The position numbers and the translations under genes were made by a program. 64,000 nt of DNA, from contig CM030933.1 in NCBI GenBank assembly GCA_018136815.1, positions 3,273,144 to 3,337,143 on the forward strand, in the 5' to 3' direction. The DNA is from Isochrysis galbana. Lineage: Eukaryota; Haptophyta; Isochrysidales; Isochrysidaceae. The notes under the pieces are model-generated. The model was not told the origin of the DNA and did not search any database. It was given only the letters and a program-made list of their open reading frames with translations. Of this stretch, positions 26,031 through 38,128 are shown one piece after another (the first letter of the stretch is position 1; each line of letters starts with the position of its first letter).

Positions 26031-26754
26031 AGTAGGTGGTATAAAAAATAGTCGAACGCGAACTCAACTCAAACTTTTTGACCGTTTGAACATAGTCAAC
26101 TAACTGAAACCTTTAAAGGGTCAAAAAACGAACATAGTCAACTTCAACTAGAGCTAGTACTCCTCAGGCCACCAAAGTGAACAGAAACAACTACCCACTA
26201 CTGACCCTCCCCCTCAAAGTGAACACAGTTGAGACAAGAGGCAAGCACCCCTCTCACGCAGCCCCAAGTACGTACATGATGGCTCATACTAGCCCGATCC
26301 TAGATGGGAAATACAGAGCCGGGCAACAGAAATACAAAAAATACAGTATGTATTTGGCCTCCGGCCAAGTACAGGCCAAATACAGGCCAAATACAGATAC
26401 CGGTGGGGGGATATGGATATATGGATATATACTACTACATATAATACTGCTATCTCTTTCTCTTAAGCGGCGGCAAGAAGCACCTTTGAAGGTGCTTCGC
26501 GATAGTTGAGTGCTCTAAGCTCCATATATTACGGTAAATGGAAATGGACGTTCCATATCTTGTACACACACCCCATCCTCACGACAACTGCGACATGCAG
26601 CACCTCCCAGGGTGCTTCGCCGGTTAAGATATAGATATATGCTCATGTATCTATATCTAGTTCTAGCTAGTCTACCATAGAGAAGGCCGTAGGGGTCTAG
26701 GGGTCTAGGTACGTCGTCGCTTCTCGCTTCTCGCACGCTCGCTCGCTCATTCGC
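26031..26754. other. Gene-free segment with short repeats and hairpins
   Basis: No convincing gene. Contents: a duplicated word aacatagtcaact (~26090 and ~26132); a tandem of about 10 bp, caggccaaata, near 26373-26397; ggatatat steps near 26411-26430; a hairpin gaagcacctttgaaggtgcttc at ~26475-26496 and a related cagcacc/ggtgctt hairpin at ~26597-26616; and an A/T inverted repeat at ~26627-26660. An ORF at 26177-26509 has no recognisable features and I do not call it. Confidence 0.5.
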
Positions 26755-26940
26755 TCATCCCCCCCCCCCTCCTTCCCTCCCTGCCTCCCTCCCTCCTCCC
26801 TCCCTCCCGCTCCTTCGCTCGCTCTCACTCCTTCGCTCCTTTCCTCCCCCTGTCCCTTGTCCCCCCCTTCCTCCCTCTCTCTCCTCCCTCGCTCGCTCGC
26901 TTGCCCTTCCCCCCCTCACCTCCCCCTTGCCCCTTGTCGC
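26755..26940. repeat. C/T-rich low-complexity tract
   Basis: Plus strand is nearly pure C/T with CTCC and GCTCGCT steps. Unlike the other such tracts, no recognised gene starts just downstream. It may be a relic leader or the upstream part of a poorly visible transcript. Confidence 0.7.
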
Positions 26941-27187
26941 ATTCATCCTAGATCCTAGATGATGCGATTTCCAGGCTCTTATATCCAGGTCCTTCGCCGT
27001 GCGGCCACACGGTGAAGCTCAGGTACATCTAGGTTGGTAGGGTTCGTCCCTAGCGGCCTAGAATTCGAGTTCTCGTTTCGTTCCGTCTAGCCTGTTTGTC
27101 AGGTCTAGATTCCAAGTTTCCTCCTTTCGGGCAATCTTGACCCAAAGGACGAGCCAGGTCGCCTGTCACTCGCTGCGCGCTTGTCTC

Positions 27188-27315
27188 AGTGCATAGGTGT
27201 ATGTATCTGTGTCAACAGCACGCGCCAAGGTGTACGGGCAGGTGCGCTGAGGGCTGTCGTGTTAGTACCAGGCTAGTGAGAGTAGTGGTTGGTACTAATG
27301 CTCAGATAGATTATT
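27188..27315 (+). repeat. Dispersed repeat, inverted partner at 44790-44912
   Basis: This ~125-bp segment (gtgcatagg...gctcagatagattattat) is almost identical to the reverse complement of 44790-44912, with shared blocks such as acaacagcacgcgccaag (one base different here) and gcgctgagggctgtcgtg. In the other copy it forms the 3' end of a TSD-flanked insertion with a (tta)n tail, so this is probably a truncated copy of the same element. Confidence 0.75.
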
Positions 27316-28090
27316 ATCTGCCAAGCCCTAGCGGTGTGTGTATGTGGTGTGGCGGCGTGCACTTCGAGCAAACGATGCGCGATGCGTGCGTGTCGTGGTG
27401 TTTCGTTTCGGCCCATCTGGTATGTTCGTGTCAGTCATGAGTCTGAAGTGCCTATGCTGCTGTGTGCTGGGCGTAGGAGTGGGGTGGGGTGTAATAAGTG
27501 CTCTCTATGTGCATCATAAGCTACACCTATACTATAGCTAAAGAGAGAGAGAGCCACTTTTTAATATAATGAGAGGCCCGCCGCAGGCGAAGCCGAAGCC
27601 TACGGTGTGTGCACATTGCTAGCCTGACACTCGACACTCGACACTCGACAGCCGGCAACTGTGTTCAACACTGTTCATAGTGTTCAGTCGCCGCTTCGTG
27701 TTCTTTTTGTTCTTGTTCAACTGCTCGTTGTTGTTCTTGTTCGGCTCAGAGGCTTGTTGCTAAGTGTTGTTCTTGTTCAGAATCTGAACAGTGTTCGGCG
27801 CTTAACGTTAACTTAACGTTAAGCAGCCAGCGTGCCGCGCTCGCCCATCCGGTTCAGGTCCAGCGCCAGCACGCGCAACGGCGCGCCGCCGCCGCGCAGC
27901 GTCGACACGTACGCTTCTTTACCACTTACTTGTAGGCAAGGGTGGGAAGTCGGGAGTAACACCAGCCAGCACTCTGCCTCGCGCAGTGCGGAGTGCAAGT
28001 ATCGGTACTTTTGTAAAGATGTGTTTTATTTTCCTACGGACGATGGAGAGCGAGGAGGGCGTTGCGCGGGAAAAGGGCGTCCCACGAGAT
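27316..28090. other. Gene-free segment with GTTC-rich and palindromic sequence
   Basis: No supported gene. Contains a triple ctcgaca repeat near 27629-27650, many GTTC/GTTCTTGTTC words at 27660-27800, and an exact odd-centred palindrome of 25 bp at 27800-27824 (arms gcttaacgttaa and ttaacgttaagc). The ORFs seen at 27832-28092 and 27189-27541 lack any supporting feature. Confidence 0.5.
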
Positions 28091-28094
28091 GAGA

Positions 28095-28638
28095 TTTGAC
28101 CGGAGAAGAGCCACCCTCTCCCTGCTCCCTCTCTCTTCTGTTCCTCTCGCTCTCGAGCTTCCCCGCCTTCCTCTTCTTCCCTCGACCCACCCCCTCTTTT
28201 CTTACGTATCTTTGCTGTTTGATTTCTCTCCTCGGGAGGAATGTCTTGGCTGGAGAACGGCGAGCCGCACACTCCTCCCGGGGGGCCCTCGCTCCCTCTC
28301 TCTCTCTCTTCTTTCTCCCTCTCGGTTTCCTCCTTCTCCTCCCACCCCCCCCCTTTCTCCCCGTCTTTTGGCGGGAAAGAGAGAAGAAGAGAGAGAGAGA
28401 GAGAAGGGCCTCCCCCCCTCTCTCTCTCTCCTTCTTCCCTCCCCCCCCGCCCCTCCCCCCCCACCCACACGAGCCCTTCTTTCACGTAAACAAGGGGTGA
28501 CATTATTCTTCTCACCTCAGCCCCTCCCCTTCCCTTCCCCTCTCTCTCCCTCTCTCTCCCCGTCCCCTTCCCACTACCGGTGGCGGCCTCCTCCCTCTCC
28601 CTCTCTCCACCTCCCTCCCTCCCTCCCTCCCTCCCTCC
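28095..28638 (+). promoter_or_regulatory. C/T-rich leader tract of the CHD-like gene
   Basis: Over 500 bp in which the plus (coding) strand is dominated by CTCC/CTCT words, ending in (ctcc)n directly at the ATG at 28639. A short GA-rich interruption sits at 28377-28409. Resembles an expanded pyrimidine patch of a promoter or 5' UTR. Regulatory role is inferred from the same arrangement at other genes in this window. Confidence 0.55.
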
Positions 28639-31600
28639 ATGGCGGAGCAGGTGGGCCCCTCACACCGGCTGCGGCTCTCGCTCGACCATACCAACCGCAC
28701 CGCCCGCTTCCTTCCCCCAGTCCCTCCGCCACCACCGCTGCAGAGAGGGGGGAGGAGAGCCAGGCTTCTGAGGCTCGACATGCCAGCGGGAGCTTCCGCT
28801 TCTCTCCTTTGGGACTCAACCCTCGTGGGCTCCCGCGTGCGCTGCTTGCTCACACCTGGCGTATGGACGCCTGGAGTCATCGTTGGCTACGACTCGGACG
28901 CGGCATCCTTCCGGGTGAGGAGGAAGAGGCCGAGAGGGGAGGCGGAGGAGGGAGGAGCGGACGAGGAGGGCGAGGCGGGCGACGAGGAAGAGGAGACGAT
29001 GACGCTACCAGACCATACGGTGCGGCTCGAGTGGTTCACCGACTGGGAAGGCGAGCCACGCGACGACCAGCCGGATTCACACCCTACGCACGACGAAGCG
29101 GATGAGGCCGGGGAGGAGGAGGAGGAGGACCTGACGCTCGAGCGCTCCATCTTTTCCGAGACTGGTTCGCGTGCGGCCCCGTCGAGCCCCCCCCCCCCCC
29201 CCCGCATCCCGACACCGGACTCACTGTGGCCGCCGTTTCCGCCCGCGGCGCAGGGTACCGCCACGTGCGAAGCAACTCGTCGGTGAGCTTTGGCGGCTCG
29301 ACCATCGCCATCTACGAGTGCGCCTTCTACTCCGACGGCAAGGAGCGCTACATCGGTCAGTCGACGAATCCACGCGAGGCGGCGCTCGCCTATCAGCGGC
29401 ACCTGGCGGGCGTGCTCATCGAACGACGCCGCCGCTTCCAAGAATCGCGCCGGCAGGAGCAGCGCGAGGAAGCCCAGCGGCAGCGGCGGCTCAAGCGGGC
29501 AGCCGAGATGGAGTCGGCGCGGCGCGAGGCGGAGGCGGTGCAGCGCGCTGCCGCCGCAGCTGTCGGCAAGACGGCAAGCGCGGTGGTTGCCGCCGTCTCT
29601 CAGACGCCCCCGCCTGCGCCGGTCGCCGCTGCTGCCGACGCCCCAGTGCAGAGGCAGCGGCAGAAGCGGATGCGGTGTGGCGAGTGCGAGGCGTGCTGTG
29701 CGCTGAACTGCGGAAAGTGCCGTTTTTGCCTCGATATGCCGCGGTTCGGCGGTGGCGGCACGCTGCGGCAGCCGTGCATCCAGCGACGGTGCCGGAACAA
29801 GACGTTCGAGGTTACGGGGGCCGTGCCCACCCTCCCGCCGCCGGCGCCGGCGCCGCCCGAGGTGTACGATGAGAGTCTGATTGGCCGGCGTGTCCGCGCG
29901 CTACGCAGCGGCGTGGGCGGCGCGAGCGGCTGGCACGCGGGCACCGTGGTGGAGTGGCAGGCACCCGTCACGCGGCACGGGCAGCCACGATTCTTCATTA
30001 GGTTCGACGACGGGCACGAGGCTGAGTACACCATGCCCGACAACCCCGACTGCCTCTTACTGCCGCGCGGGGCCGCCGAGTCTGGCAAGGATCCGCTCGC
30101 CGGCCTCTCGCTATCGGACCAGCGCAAGGCCTTCAAGGCGGCTGCTGCTGCTGCTGAGGCGGAGGCGCGTGCGGTTGTCAAGGCGGAGGGGCTTACGCTG
30201 TACACGTCGGCGCGCACAGAGACGGGCTACCGCTGCGTAAGCGCCGTTCGCCAACAGCGGCTGGGCGTGATTGTCTATGAGGTAAAAACCAAGGCGGACG
30301 GCGGCTCCGTCTCGCTCGGCCGCTTCCCCTCCAAGACCCAGGCGGCCGTCGCCTTTGCGCGGTACATGCAGTCGCAGGAGGCCGATGCGATACGGCCGGC
30401 GCGGGCGGGCGGGTACGGCAACATGGTTATTCCGTTCGAGATGATTGACGCAATGGAGGACGGCACGACTAACACGATAGAGAAGGTGCTCGATGTGCGC
30501 GAGGTGGAGGTTGAGGTGCCCGACGAGCCGGCAGAGCCCGAGCCGGAGGGGCCGGGCCCGGACGATGACGCGTACCATCTACCAGGTGGAGCACCGAGGC
30601 GGCGCACAAAGATGTCTGTCGCAGCGTGTGCTGCTAGCTGCGGCATGGCCGCCGAGCCGCCGCAACGCACCAAAGAGAGCGTGGCCGCAGCCGCAGCGGG
30701 GATTGGCGCAGCCACGGGTGGCGGCTGCGGCGTCACGCCGCCGCCTGGCTCGCCGCTAGTCAGCCAGTCTGACCCATCCACCAAGGAGAATCAGCCGGCT
30801 TTGACGCAGCTGCTCGAGCCTAAGACTGCGCACGGCAGCGGCGGATGCGGCGGCGGCGTCCTCTCGGCTGGCGGCATGTGCACTGCTGGCACGTGCCCCA
30901 ACAAGGCCGAGGCACGTCACCCGCGCCTGCCTGTCGCGCTCTGCTCGATCCACGCAAGGCAAAACGCCAAGCTGCTGAGCGAGGGCTGGCCAAAGGGGGA
31001 CGACGGCGACGAGGATGCGTGCCGCTGGTGCTGCGGCCTGAAGCTCGATCCACTTGACCGACCCGTCGAGTCGGAGGAGGTGTCTACGCTGCTGTGCGAC
31101 GGGTGCGGGAAGGCGTGGTGCTCCGACTGCATCAGTGGCAACCTGGGCGCCCACTACTGGCAGCAGGTTGCCTCTCTCGGCGATGATGATGAGTGGCGCT
31201 GCTTCTATTGTGACCCAGAGCTGCTCAAGCAGCTCCTCGGCGCGGCAGGTGCACCCCCCGCCCCGGCCGACGCCGACGACAGCATCGAGTCGCCCCCGTC
31301 GTGCGCACGGCCACCGCTCGTCGGTGCCACCGATACGCTCGCACCCGTCGCCGAGCCCGCCTCGGGATCGGGCTCGATCGAGGGCGCGACGCGCCCTACG
31401 ATGCTCGTGACTGAGTATCTAGTGAAGCTGCGGGGCTTCTCTTACGCGCGCTCCGTGTGGAAGACGGCGGAGGAGATCGAGGAGGATGGCCGGCTCTCTA
31501 AGGCTGCGCTAGCGCGCTTCCTACGCCGGCTGGCTGATGGCGAGCCCATCGACAAGGGATACGAGGCGCACATGAAGGTCGAGCGAGTCATCTGCCGCCG

Positions 31601-34497
31601 CGACGCGAGCGGCTTCGACGAGTACCTAGTAAAGTGGCGGCAGCTGCCATACGCCGAGTGCTCTTGGGAAAGTGCAGCTGATGTGCCGGCCGAGGCCATC
31701 GCCGCGTACGAGGCGCGCGAGGGCGGCGAGACTGCGGAGGCGGTGAGCACTAGCGCTACCACGATGACCGCGTGGCTTAAGAAAGACATGGAGCTGGAGG
31801 TGGTGCCCAACTCGTCGGAGCTACGCGGGGCCTGGTACGCGGCGGTGGCCACGCGTCTTGCGCAGAAGAGCGTGACCGTCGAGTACAAGCACTTAATCAA
31901 GGACGAGGACGAGGCCCTCCCAACCAAGCTGAGCGAGCGGGTGGAGATGCACCGCGCGCGGCCGCTGCCGCCTCAACGACCGCGTGGCTGGGCGCCCATC
32001 CCGGGCGAACCAGTGCAGGTGCAGCACGCAGATGGTTGGTGGGTGGCCATCGCTAAGGCCACGCGCAAGCGCGGCGAGCCGCTCATCGACGACTCCGCGC
32101 CCGTCCTGTGGGAGGAAATCCTGGGCTTAGAGGCGGTGGATCCCAACCAGGCCGAGCCCGCTACGGCCGCGGCCAGCCTCCCCCTCGGCACACAGATGGT
32201 CGGGCTGGATGGGCACATGTGGGAGGTCCGGCTGAGCGATACGCGCGAGCTCGATGGGGCCATCCACGGGTGGGTCGCCGTGAATGCGGCTGCTGCCGAC
32301 ACGCGAACGCGCTCCGCAGTGCGGACTGTTCGCGGCCGCACGTGGACTAAGGTACCCGGCTCGCGTGTCGTCGTCCGGTATATTGAGGAGGAGGAGGAGG
32401 AGCCGCTGGTTCTACTGCCTGCCAACGGACCGCAGATCACGTGCTGCAAGTGCGGTACCGAGCTCGACAACGAGGCCGGTGAGGTAGTGGCGCCGTCGGT
32501 CGGCTGCGACGAAGCTGGCTGCGACCACTGGGCTTGCATCCCGTGCGCTGGCTTCGAGAGCGCACGCGATCCGGCCCTCGGCTCGAAGCTCTGGTTCTGC
32601 CCTGTGCACGACAAGAACCGGCCGCCCCCAAAGAAGGTGTTCTATCCAGGCACGGTGCTGCGGTACAATCCGGATCTGGGGCTACTCGTCCGCTTCGACG
32701 GCTTTGCTGATGGCTCGCCCGACGCTGAGGGCTGGGTTGAGGAGGCCGGTGAGGACGACTGGTGCTGGGAGGAGCAATTTGACGAGAAGAGGGATGAGGC
32801 GACGCGTGCTGAGGTGGTCACCGACCTAGCCAAGGAGACGGTCTACTACGTGGTCACGCCAGGCGACAAGTTCCGCATGTGGAAGCCGCTGAGGGAACTT
32901 CGACCCAACTGGGAGTGGGCCTCTCCGGAGGAGGGGTGGAAGGTGGGCGAGCAGCTCCGCATGCCGGGTCAGGAGCGCGCCGCCGAAGTGACCGAGCAGG
33001 ATACCGATTCGGACAGCGATGGGGAGGCGAGCGCATCGCGCCCTGGCAGCCGGCTGTCAAACCAGCCTTTGGCGGAGGAGGGCGTGCGCGTGCGCCGGGC
33101 ACATGGGCGCAACGAGGACGACCCGGCCTATGCTGATCCCGGAGCCGAGGTGACGGCTGTGCAGGCGGAGAGCGAGGATGACGATGCGCCTGCGGAAGTG
33201 ACTGGCTGGTCCAAACTGGAGGAGTCGCCCGTCTTTCCCAACGCAGCGAGTGGCGACAGGCGGTTGCGCGATTATCAGCTGGCCGGGCTCAACTGGCTGC
33301 GCCTGAACTGGTACCTCGGCCGAAACGTGATCCTGGGCGATGAGATGGGGCTGGGCAAGACGGCACAGACGCTCGCACTACTGCAGACTTTGCGCACAAT
33401 GGAAAAGCTCAACGGGCCCTTCCTCATCGTCGTGCCCCTCTCAACCATCACGCACTGGGAACGGGAGGCGGCTGCGTGGACCGACGCGTACACAGTCATC
33501 TTCCACGGTTCCGCCGACTCGCGGCGCGTTATCCTGCAGTATGACTGGGGTGAGCCCGCGCCCAAGGGCCAAGTGCGCTACCGCTTCCACATCGTCATCA
33601 CCACCTTCGAGACCGTCGTCCAGGAGGCGGAGCCGCTCATGAAGATCAAGTGGACCTACTTGATCGTCGACGAGGGGCACAAGCTCAAGAACCGCAATTC
33701 GAAGATCGTCGAAGCCATGCGCGAGCTGCGCGCGCGCCGCCGGCTAGTTTTGACAGGCACGCCGCTGCAGAATCACGTGTCGGAACTGTGGTCCATCCTC
33801 AACTTCCTCGACCGAAAGAAGTTCAGCGATCTCGACGCCTTCCTCGACGACTTCGGCGCGCTTTCTTCGGGTAATGGCACGGTGGAGCAAGTGAACAAGC
33901 TCAATAAACTGCTCAAGCCTCACCTGCTGCGGCGCGAGAAGGCTGACGTCGAGAAGAGCTTGCAGTCCATGCAAGAGACCCTGATCTACGTCGAGATCAC
34001 CAACCTGCAGAAGCTATGCTACCGTGCCTGCCTCGAGCAAAACCGTGCGCTGCTGCTGCGCGGCGTCGGCGCGGTCAACGCGGGCGCCGTGTCTTTCAAC
34101 AACGTCTCAATGATGCTGCGCCACTGCTGTAACCACCCTTGGCTGATCCGCGAGATCGAGCAGTCGGCGCTTGTGCAGCTGGCGTCGGAGTCATCGATGC
34201 GCGAGCCTGCCACGCTTGCCGAGCATAACGATGTGGATCTTTGGCGACGCACACGCGCCAAGCTCGAGGCCGAGGACGAGGCGCGCTACGTTGACCGGCT
34301 AGTGCAGACCTCAGGCAAGCTTGTGCTTCTAGACAAGCTGCTGCCCAAGCTCAAAGCGGATGGACATCGCGTGCTTCTCTTCTCACAATTTACTAAGATG
34401 CTGGACCTGATTGAGGACCTCGTACGCGGGCGCCGGTGGAGCTACGAGCGCCTCGACGGCGCCGTGACGGGGCGCGAACGGCAGGCCGCTATTGACC
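28639..34497 (+). CDS. CHD-like SNF2 chromatin remodeller with CXXC, Tudor-like, PHD and chromodomains (3' partial, one frameshift)
   Basis: The first part (28639-29203) encodes a Tudor-like segment (LVGSRVRCLLTPGVWTPGVI) and acidic stretches. The second part is in another frame from the C17 run (29187-29203) onward and stays open into the gap. Counting from 29226: AP2-like segment GYRHV...EAALAYQRHL (~9-60), CXXC zinc finger CGECEACCALNCGKCRFC (~148-197), Tudor-like (~215-270), second AP2-like (~325-395), PHD (~595-660), two chromodomains (~727-835), second PHD (~1070-1132), then SNF2 ATPase with DEMGLGKT, VDEGHKLKN and LTGTPLQN (~1347-1630) and the start of the C-terminal helicase lobe (RVLLFSQFTKMLD). 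A nuclear ATP-dependent nucleosome remodeller is expected. Start chosen as the ATG touching the C/T tract. M48 (28780), or a ~68-bp intron after codon 4, are alternatives. The C-terminus is lost in the N gap. Confidence 0.9.
29187..29203 (+). other. C17 homopolymer at the frame switch of the CHD-like gene
   Basis: Seventeen C in a row lie inside codons for Pro. Upstream coding is in the frame of 28639 and downstream coding in the frame of 29223. A one-nucleotide length error or polymorphism would restore one frame, giving ...SSPPPPP then HPDTGLTVAAVSARGAGYRH. Confidence 0.75.
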
Positions 34498-34597
34498 NNN
34501 NNNNNNNNNNNNNNNNNNNNNNNNNNNNNNNNNNNNNNNNNNNNNNNNNNNNNNNNNNNNNNNNNNNNNNNNNNNNNNNNNNNNNNNNNNNNNNNNN
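34498..34597. other. 100-N assembly gap
   Basis: Exactly 100 N, the usual placeholder for unknown length. The sequence on its right is not the continuation of the helicase C lobe, so the true distance is unknown. Confidence 0.99.
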
Positions 34598-34734
34598 CTG
34601 TTTTAGGTGTCTGGGCACAATAAAAAATTCTGGGATGCTAATATGACGTAGTTCCAACACTGCGAAGTCGTTGATAAGCTTCTGGGCACGGTTTCTACCG
34701 GTAGTCTTCGTTGCGCCCCTTCTACCGAAAACTC

Positions 34735-34880
34735 AGCCCGCGTAGCTGGGGGTGTTACCGCGTGTGTTGGGAGTGGGGGAGCGTGATTAGCTTTGTAATA
34801 ATAATATTATTGTGGCTAACCAAAAAGAAAACAAGCACATAGCCTGGTCCTCTTTTGACGGAACGCGACTTCGGCAACCT
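34735..34880. repeat. Dispersed repeat, copy 1 (second copy 52420-52560)
   Basis: Both copies share gctggggg..ttaccgcgtgtgt, gtgggggagcgtgattagc, aataataatattattgtgg, ccaaaaagaaaacaagca and cctcttttgacggaacgcg, in the same order and orientation with small indels. Type unknown. Bases 34598-34734 and 34881-35215 show no other recognisable feature. Confidence 0.8.
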
Positions 34881-35215
34881 CCTAGTCTTAGCAACGGAAA
34901 AGAATCACTTCCTACTTTGAACCAGCAGCCACGGCCACAGCGGAACCCGTCTTCATGCACTCGTTACTAACGAGAGCCCTACGCGTGGGGACTTGCAAAC
35001 GACGAACACACGTACCCCAACGTTCTAGCAGTACGCGTACACTTGAGCCCGAGCAAAACCGACCCATATGTTGCTGGTATGGATGAGCGCACCGCCTGCA
35101 ATGCCATGTGCAACGTCTTAGTTGCACGAGCCGCCGCACAAACCGTGCACTACACAAGGTGATCCTCGTGCACCGCTCATAGAAGGTCAGAGCCAGCCGT
35201 CATGCCCGGTCGCTC

Positions 35216-36944
35216 TCAGCATATCTTGGCCTTAGAGAAGTCCATCTCGGGATGCTGCTCCATGAAGCGCTTGAGCATGTCCTGCTTCGACTGCTCGTCG
35301 GCCGTCGGTAAACCGGCGGCCTTCTGGCGCTGATCGTACATCATCTTCTCAACAGTCTGCATAAGGATGGGAGCGATAGAAGCTGCGGTCAAATGGCATG
35401 CAACCGGCGGAGCAAGTAGCGGAATCGAACGTGCACCCATCGATATGGGACTGCTTGTGGGCGCACAAGACCTGTCGGAAGAACACTGCCACGTGGACAT
35501 GCGCACTCGGCGCGGAACCCTAGGAAATTCATCACACCTGCCGCGTTTCCCCATCGAGGTCAGAGAGCTTTGAATTCTCTGGCTCCACCTTTTGCGTATC
35601 GATCTCCGGATCACCTACAATGACGCTCTTCCACCTGCGGCAAGGTGCAGCGCCCCGAGCGTGGGAGTCACGTGGGCAATCGATTCAGTCGAGCGCCGCG
35701 TCGCTCCGTGATGCGAGCATGCATCTTGCATGTGCCACTGCCAGAAGCCATGACGGCGTAATACAAGAGGGCACCATGCGGGCGGCACGCGACGCGCGCA
35801 CCACTCCATTCCATTAACCTTCGTAAGGGTGATCGTAACCAGTCGGTTGTCATCCGCCGGGTTGTCCTCCACCGACCAAGACGAATCCTCCATCTTCACC
35901 GCCTGAAGGAGCTCTCCGTCGATGAGCGGCGCAGGATGACCGGCCACCGCGACGCGCAGCTTCTTTTTCGCAATCGTCACGTCGATAAGCTTGGCCTTCG
36001 TCCCCTTTGGCACTGCAACGTAGACAGTCAAATCCCCAAGCGTCTGCTCCCATCGATAGTTGTCGCAAGTGCCGCCATTGTTGACGGGCGTTTGGCCCTT
36101 GGACTCTCCTTCGCCGTCATCGCCTTCCTTTGCACCTACCTCGTCAGTTGCAGCCTCGCCCGAGGCGGCTTCCTTCGAGGAAGAGGCGGCAGCCTTCGGC
36201 TCGTCGGTGACGTCGACGATCCGGCTCTCCTCCTCCTCTTCCTTGGCCTTCTGCTGCTTCGCCTTCTCCGCAGCCAGCCTCTCCTTGCGTGCGGCCTCCT
36301 CCGCCTTCCTCTTCTTCTCCTTGGCGGTGCGCTCGCGCACATCCTCCTCAGAGCGTTCCTTGTTCTTGGTGAAGGCTGCGAGGACAGAGGCTTGCGCCGC
36401 GTCGGCCGAGGAGGCACCCGTAAAGAAGTCCGTCTTGCGCCGGAGGAAGCCGAAGAAGCCGTCCAGCAGCGGCTCGATCCCACCGAGCTGGCCGGCCATA
36501 TTCATATACCTGCGCGTGTCAACAGGAGACAGAAAAGAACACGCGCGCGCGTCAGAAGGAGGAAGGAGAGAGAGCGAAGTGACAAGGCAGCTAGGATGAA
36601 GACGGCAGGGACGGTCGATTAAGATGAGAGAGCAGGGAGAGGGAGAGGTGGGGGGGGGAAAGAGAGAGAAGGCAGAGCGTGGAGGAAGGGGGAGGAGGGG
36701 GGAGGAAGGGGGAGGAGGGGGGGGGCGCGATTTGAGCGGGCAGGAGGAGAAGAAGAAGGGGGAAGGAGAAGGAGAAAGAAGAGGAAATGGAGAGAGGGGG
36801 AAGGAGAAAGAGGAGAAGGAGAGGGAGGGAGCGAGCGAGGGAGGGAGGGAGCCGCCCCATAGGCAGGGGCGCAAGGAGGGCCGCGAGGCGGGGGGGAGGG
36901 GGGGGCGGATCCACTCACATCCCATCGAAGCGCTCGTCGTCCAT
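35216..36944 (-). CDS. nudC: Nuclear distribution protein NudC (4 exons)
   Basis: Exons on the minus strand: 36944-36919, 36509-35802, 35634-35538, 35356-35216 (323 residues, close to animal NudC). All three introns are GT-AG and splice in frame: MDDERFDGM joins [13 protein letters not shown] joins [12 protein letters not shown], and LDGETRQ joins [12 protein letters not shown]. The N-terminus carries [12 protein letters not shown], then a Lys/Glu-rich coiled coil, then the CS (p23-like) domain beginning [15 protein letters not shown] and containing [16 protein letters not shown]. The C-terminus is [16 protein letters not shown]. The family is an Hsp90 co-chaperone acting with dynein/LIS1 in nuclear positioning and mitosis. 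Exon 1 has only 26 nt and sits in C/T-rich DNA on its own coding strand; intron 1 is also C/T-rich. Confidence 0.96.
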
Positions 36945-36958
36945 CGCGTCAGCTGCAG

Positions 36959-36991
<33 letters not shown>

Positions 36992-37339
36992 GAGAGAAGG
37001 AGAGGGAGGGGGGGAAGGGGGAGGCGGGAGAGAGGCCGAGGGAGAGAGAGAGGAGAGAGAGGGCGGGAGGAAGAGGGGGAGGGGGAGGGGGAGGAGCCGG
37101 GGAATAAGTTAAAGTGAGACGAAAAGACATGAAGAATAGGAGCGAGAGAGAGAGGAGACTCGGATGAAAACGAACGGGGAGAGGAGGAATCGAGGGGAAG
37201 CTGAAAAGAATGGAAAAAAGAGAAGAGAGAAAAGAGAGGAAGAGAGAAATGAGATGGAGAGAGAGAGAGAGAGAGATGGAGAGAGAGAGAGAGAGAGAGA
37301 TGGAGAGAGGGAGAGAGAGAGGAGAGAGAGAGAGGGAGG

Positions 37340-37412
<73 letters not shown>

Positions 37413-37560
37413 GGAGAGAGAGAGAGAGAGAAAGAGGGAGAGAGGGAGAGAAGAGACGAGAAGAGACGAGAGAGAAGAGAAGAGACCAACGAGGAGAGAG
37501 AGAGAGAGGGGCAGGGAGAAGATTCTATACCGGAGGGGGGGAGGCGCCAGCGGAGAGATA
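36600..37560 (-). promoter_or_regulatory. C/T-rich (coding strand) leader and intron-1 tract of nudC
   Basis: Plus strand is GA-rich (GAGAGA, GGGAGG, GGAAGG), so the nudC coding strand is C/T-rich. It covers intron 1 and about 600 bp upstream of the ATG at 36944. The (GA)n part at 37256-37450 is a classical microsatellite. Regulatory role is inferred from position only. Confidence 0.55.
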
Positions 37561-38000
37561 GTTGATAAAGAGAACGAGGCGTGCACACGGGGGAGTACAG
37601 TATGGGTGCACCATTAAGAAACCCTACCATTAAGAAAGCTTAACATGATTTTGGCCGCGACTCGCTAAGAAACTGGGGGTCGAGCCTCAGGCTCGACCCC
37701 CAGCTAAGAAACCCCGCCTAAGAAACAACCCCCCCCCCGGGGGGGGGGGGAGGGGCTTGGGGCTTGGGCAGGGTGGCAGGGCCGCGCATGTAGCAGCCGG
37801 TCCGCCTAGAGTCTAGAGTATGGCATTTAGTCCGCTTACCTAAAGTCCGCTCGCCGCCCGGCCGAGGCCGTAAGGCGCCGAGTTCACGCGCCCGTCTATG
37901 TCTATGCACGTCGGCGGGCAGTCCGCACATAAAGATTTCACATTTATAGATGCATGTTATGTGCATATGTATACATATGTACATACATACAATGTGAAGC
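37561..38000. other. Gene-free segment with two strong palindromes
   Basis: Holds a near-zero-loop palindrome at about 37671-37702 (arms ctgggggtcgagcct and aggctcgacccccag), a C10/G12 inverted homopolymer at ~37729-37751, repeated ctaagaaac / accattaagaaa words, and an ATGTACATAC-rich AT segment near 37950-37995. No gene supported. Confidence 0.5.
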
Positions 38001-38128
38001 ATATATAAAGAACAACAAATTTTAAATTTTTAACAAATTTTTATGGGTCGCGGCGCGGCAAAGGAACGGGACTAGCGCGCACACAAGACAGGACTCCCTG
38101 CCGCGGCGAGCGCAAGCACCCTTCCCCC

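Noticed and set aside
26177-27541. ORFs of 60-110 codons between the satellite and the C/T leader
   Set aside because: No domain, signal peptide, coding-like composition or homologous copy. Several overlap repeats.
28062-29105. 347-codon ORF through the C/T tract and the start of the remodeller
   Set aside because: Ser/Pro/Leu low complexity followed by a shifted frame of real coding sequence. The frame of 28639 contains the Tudor-like segment instead.
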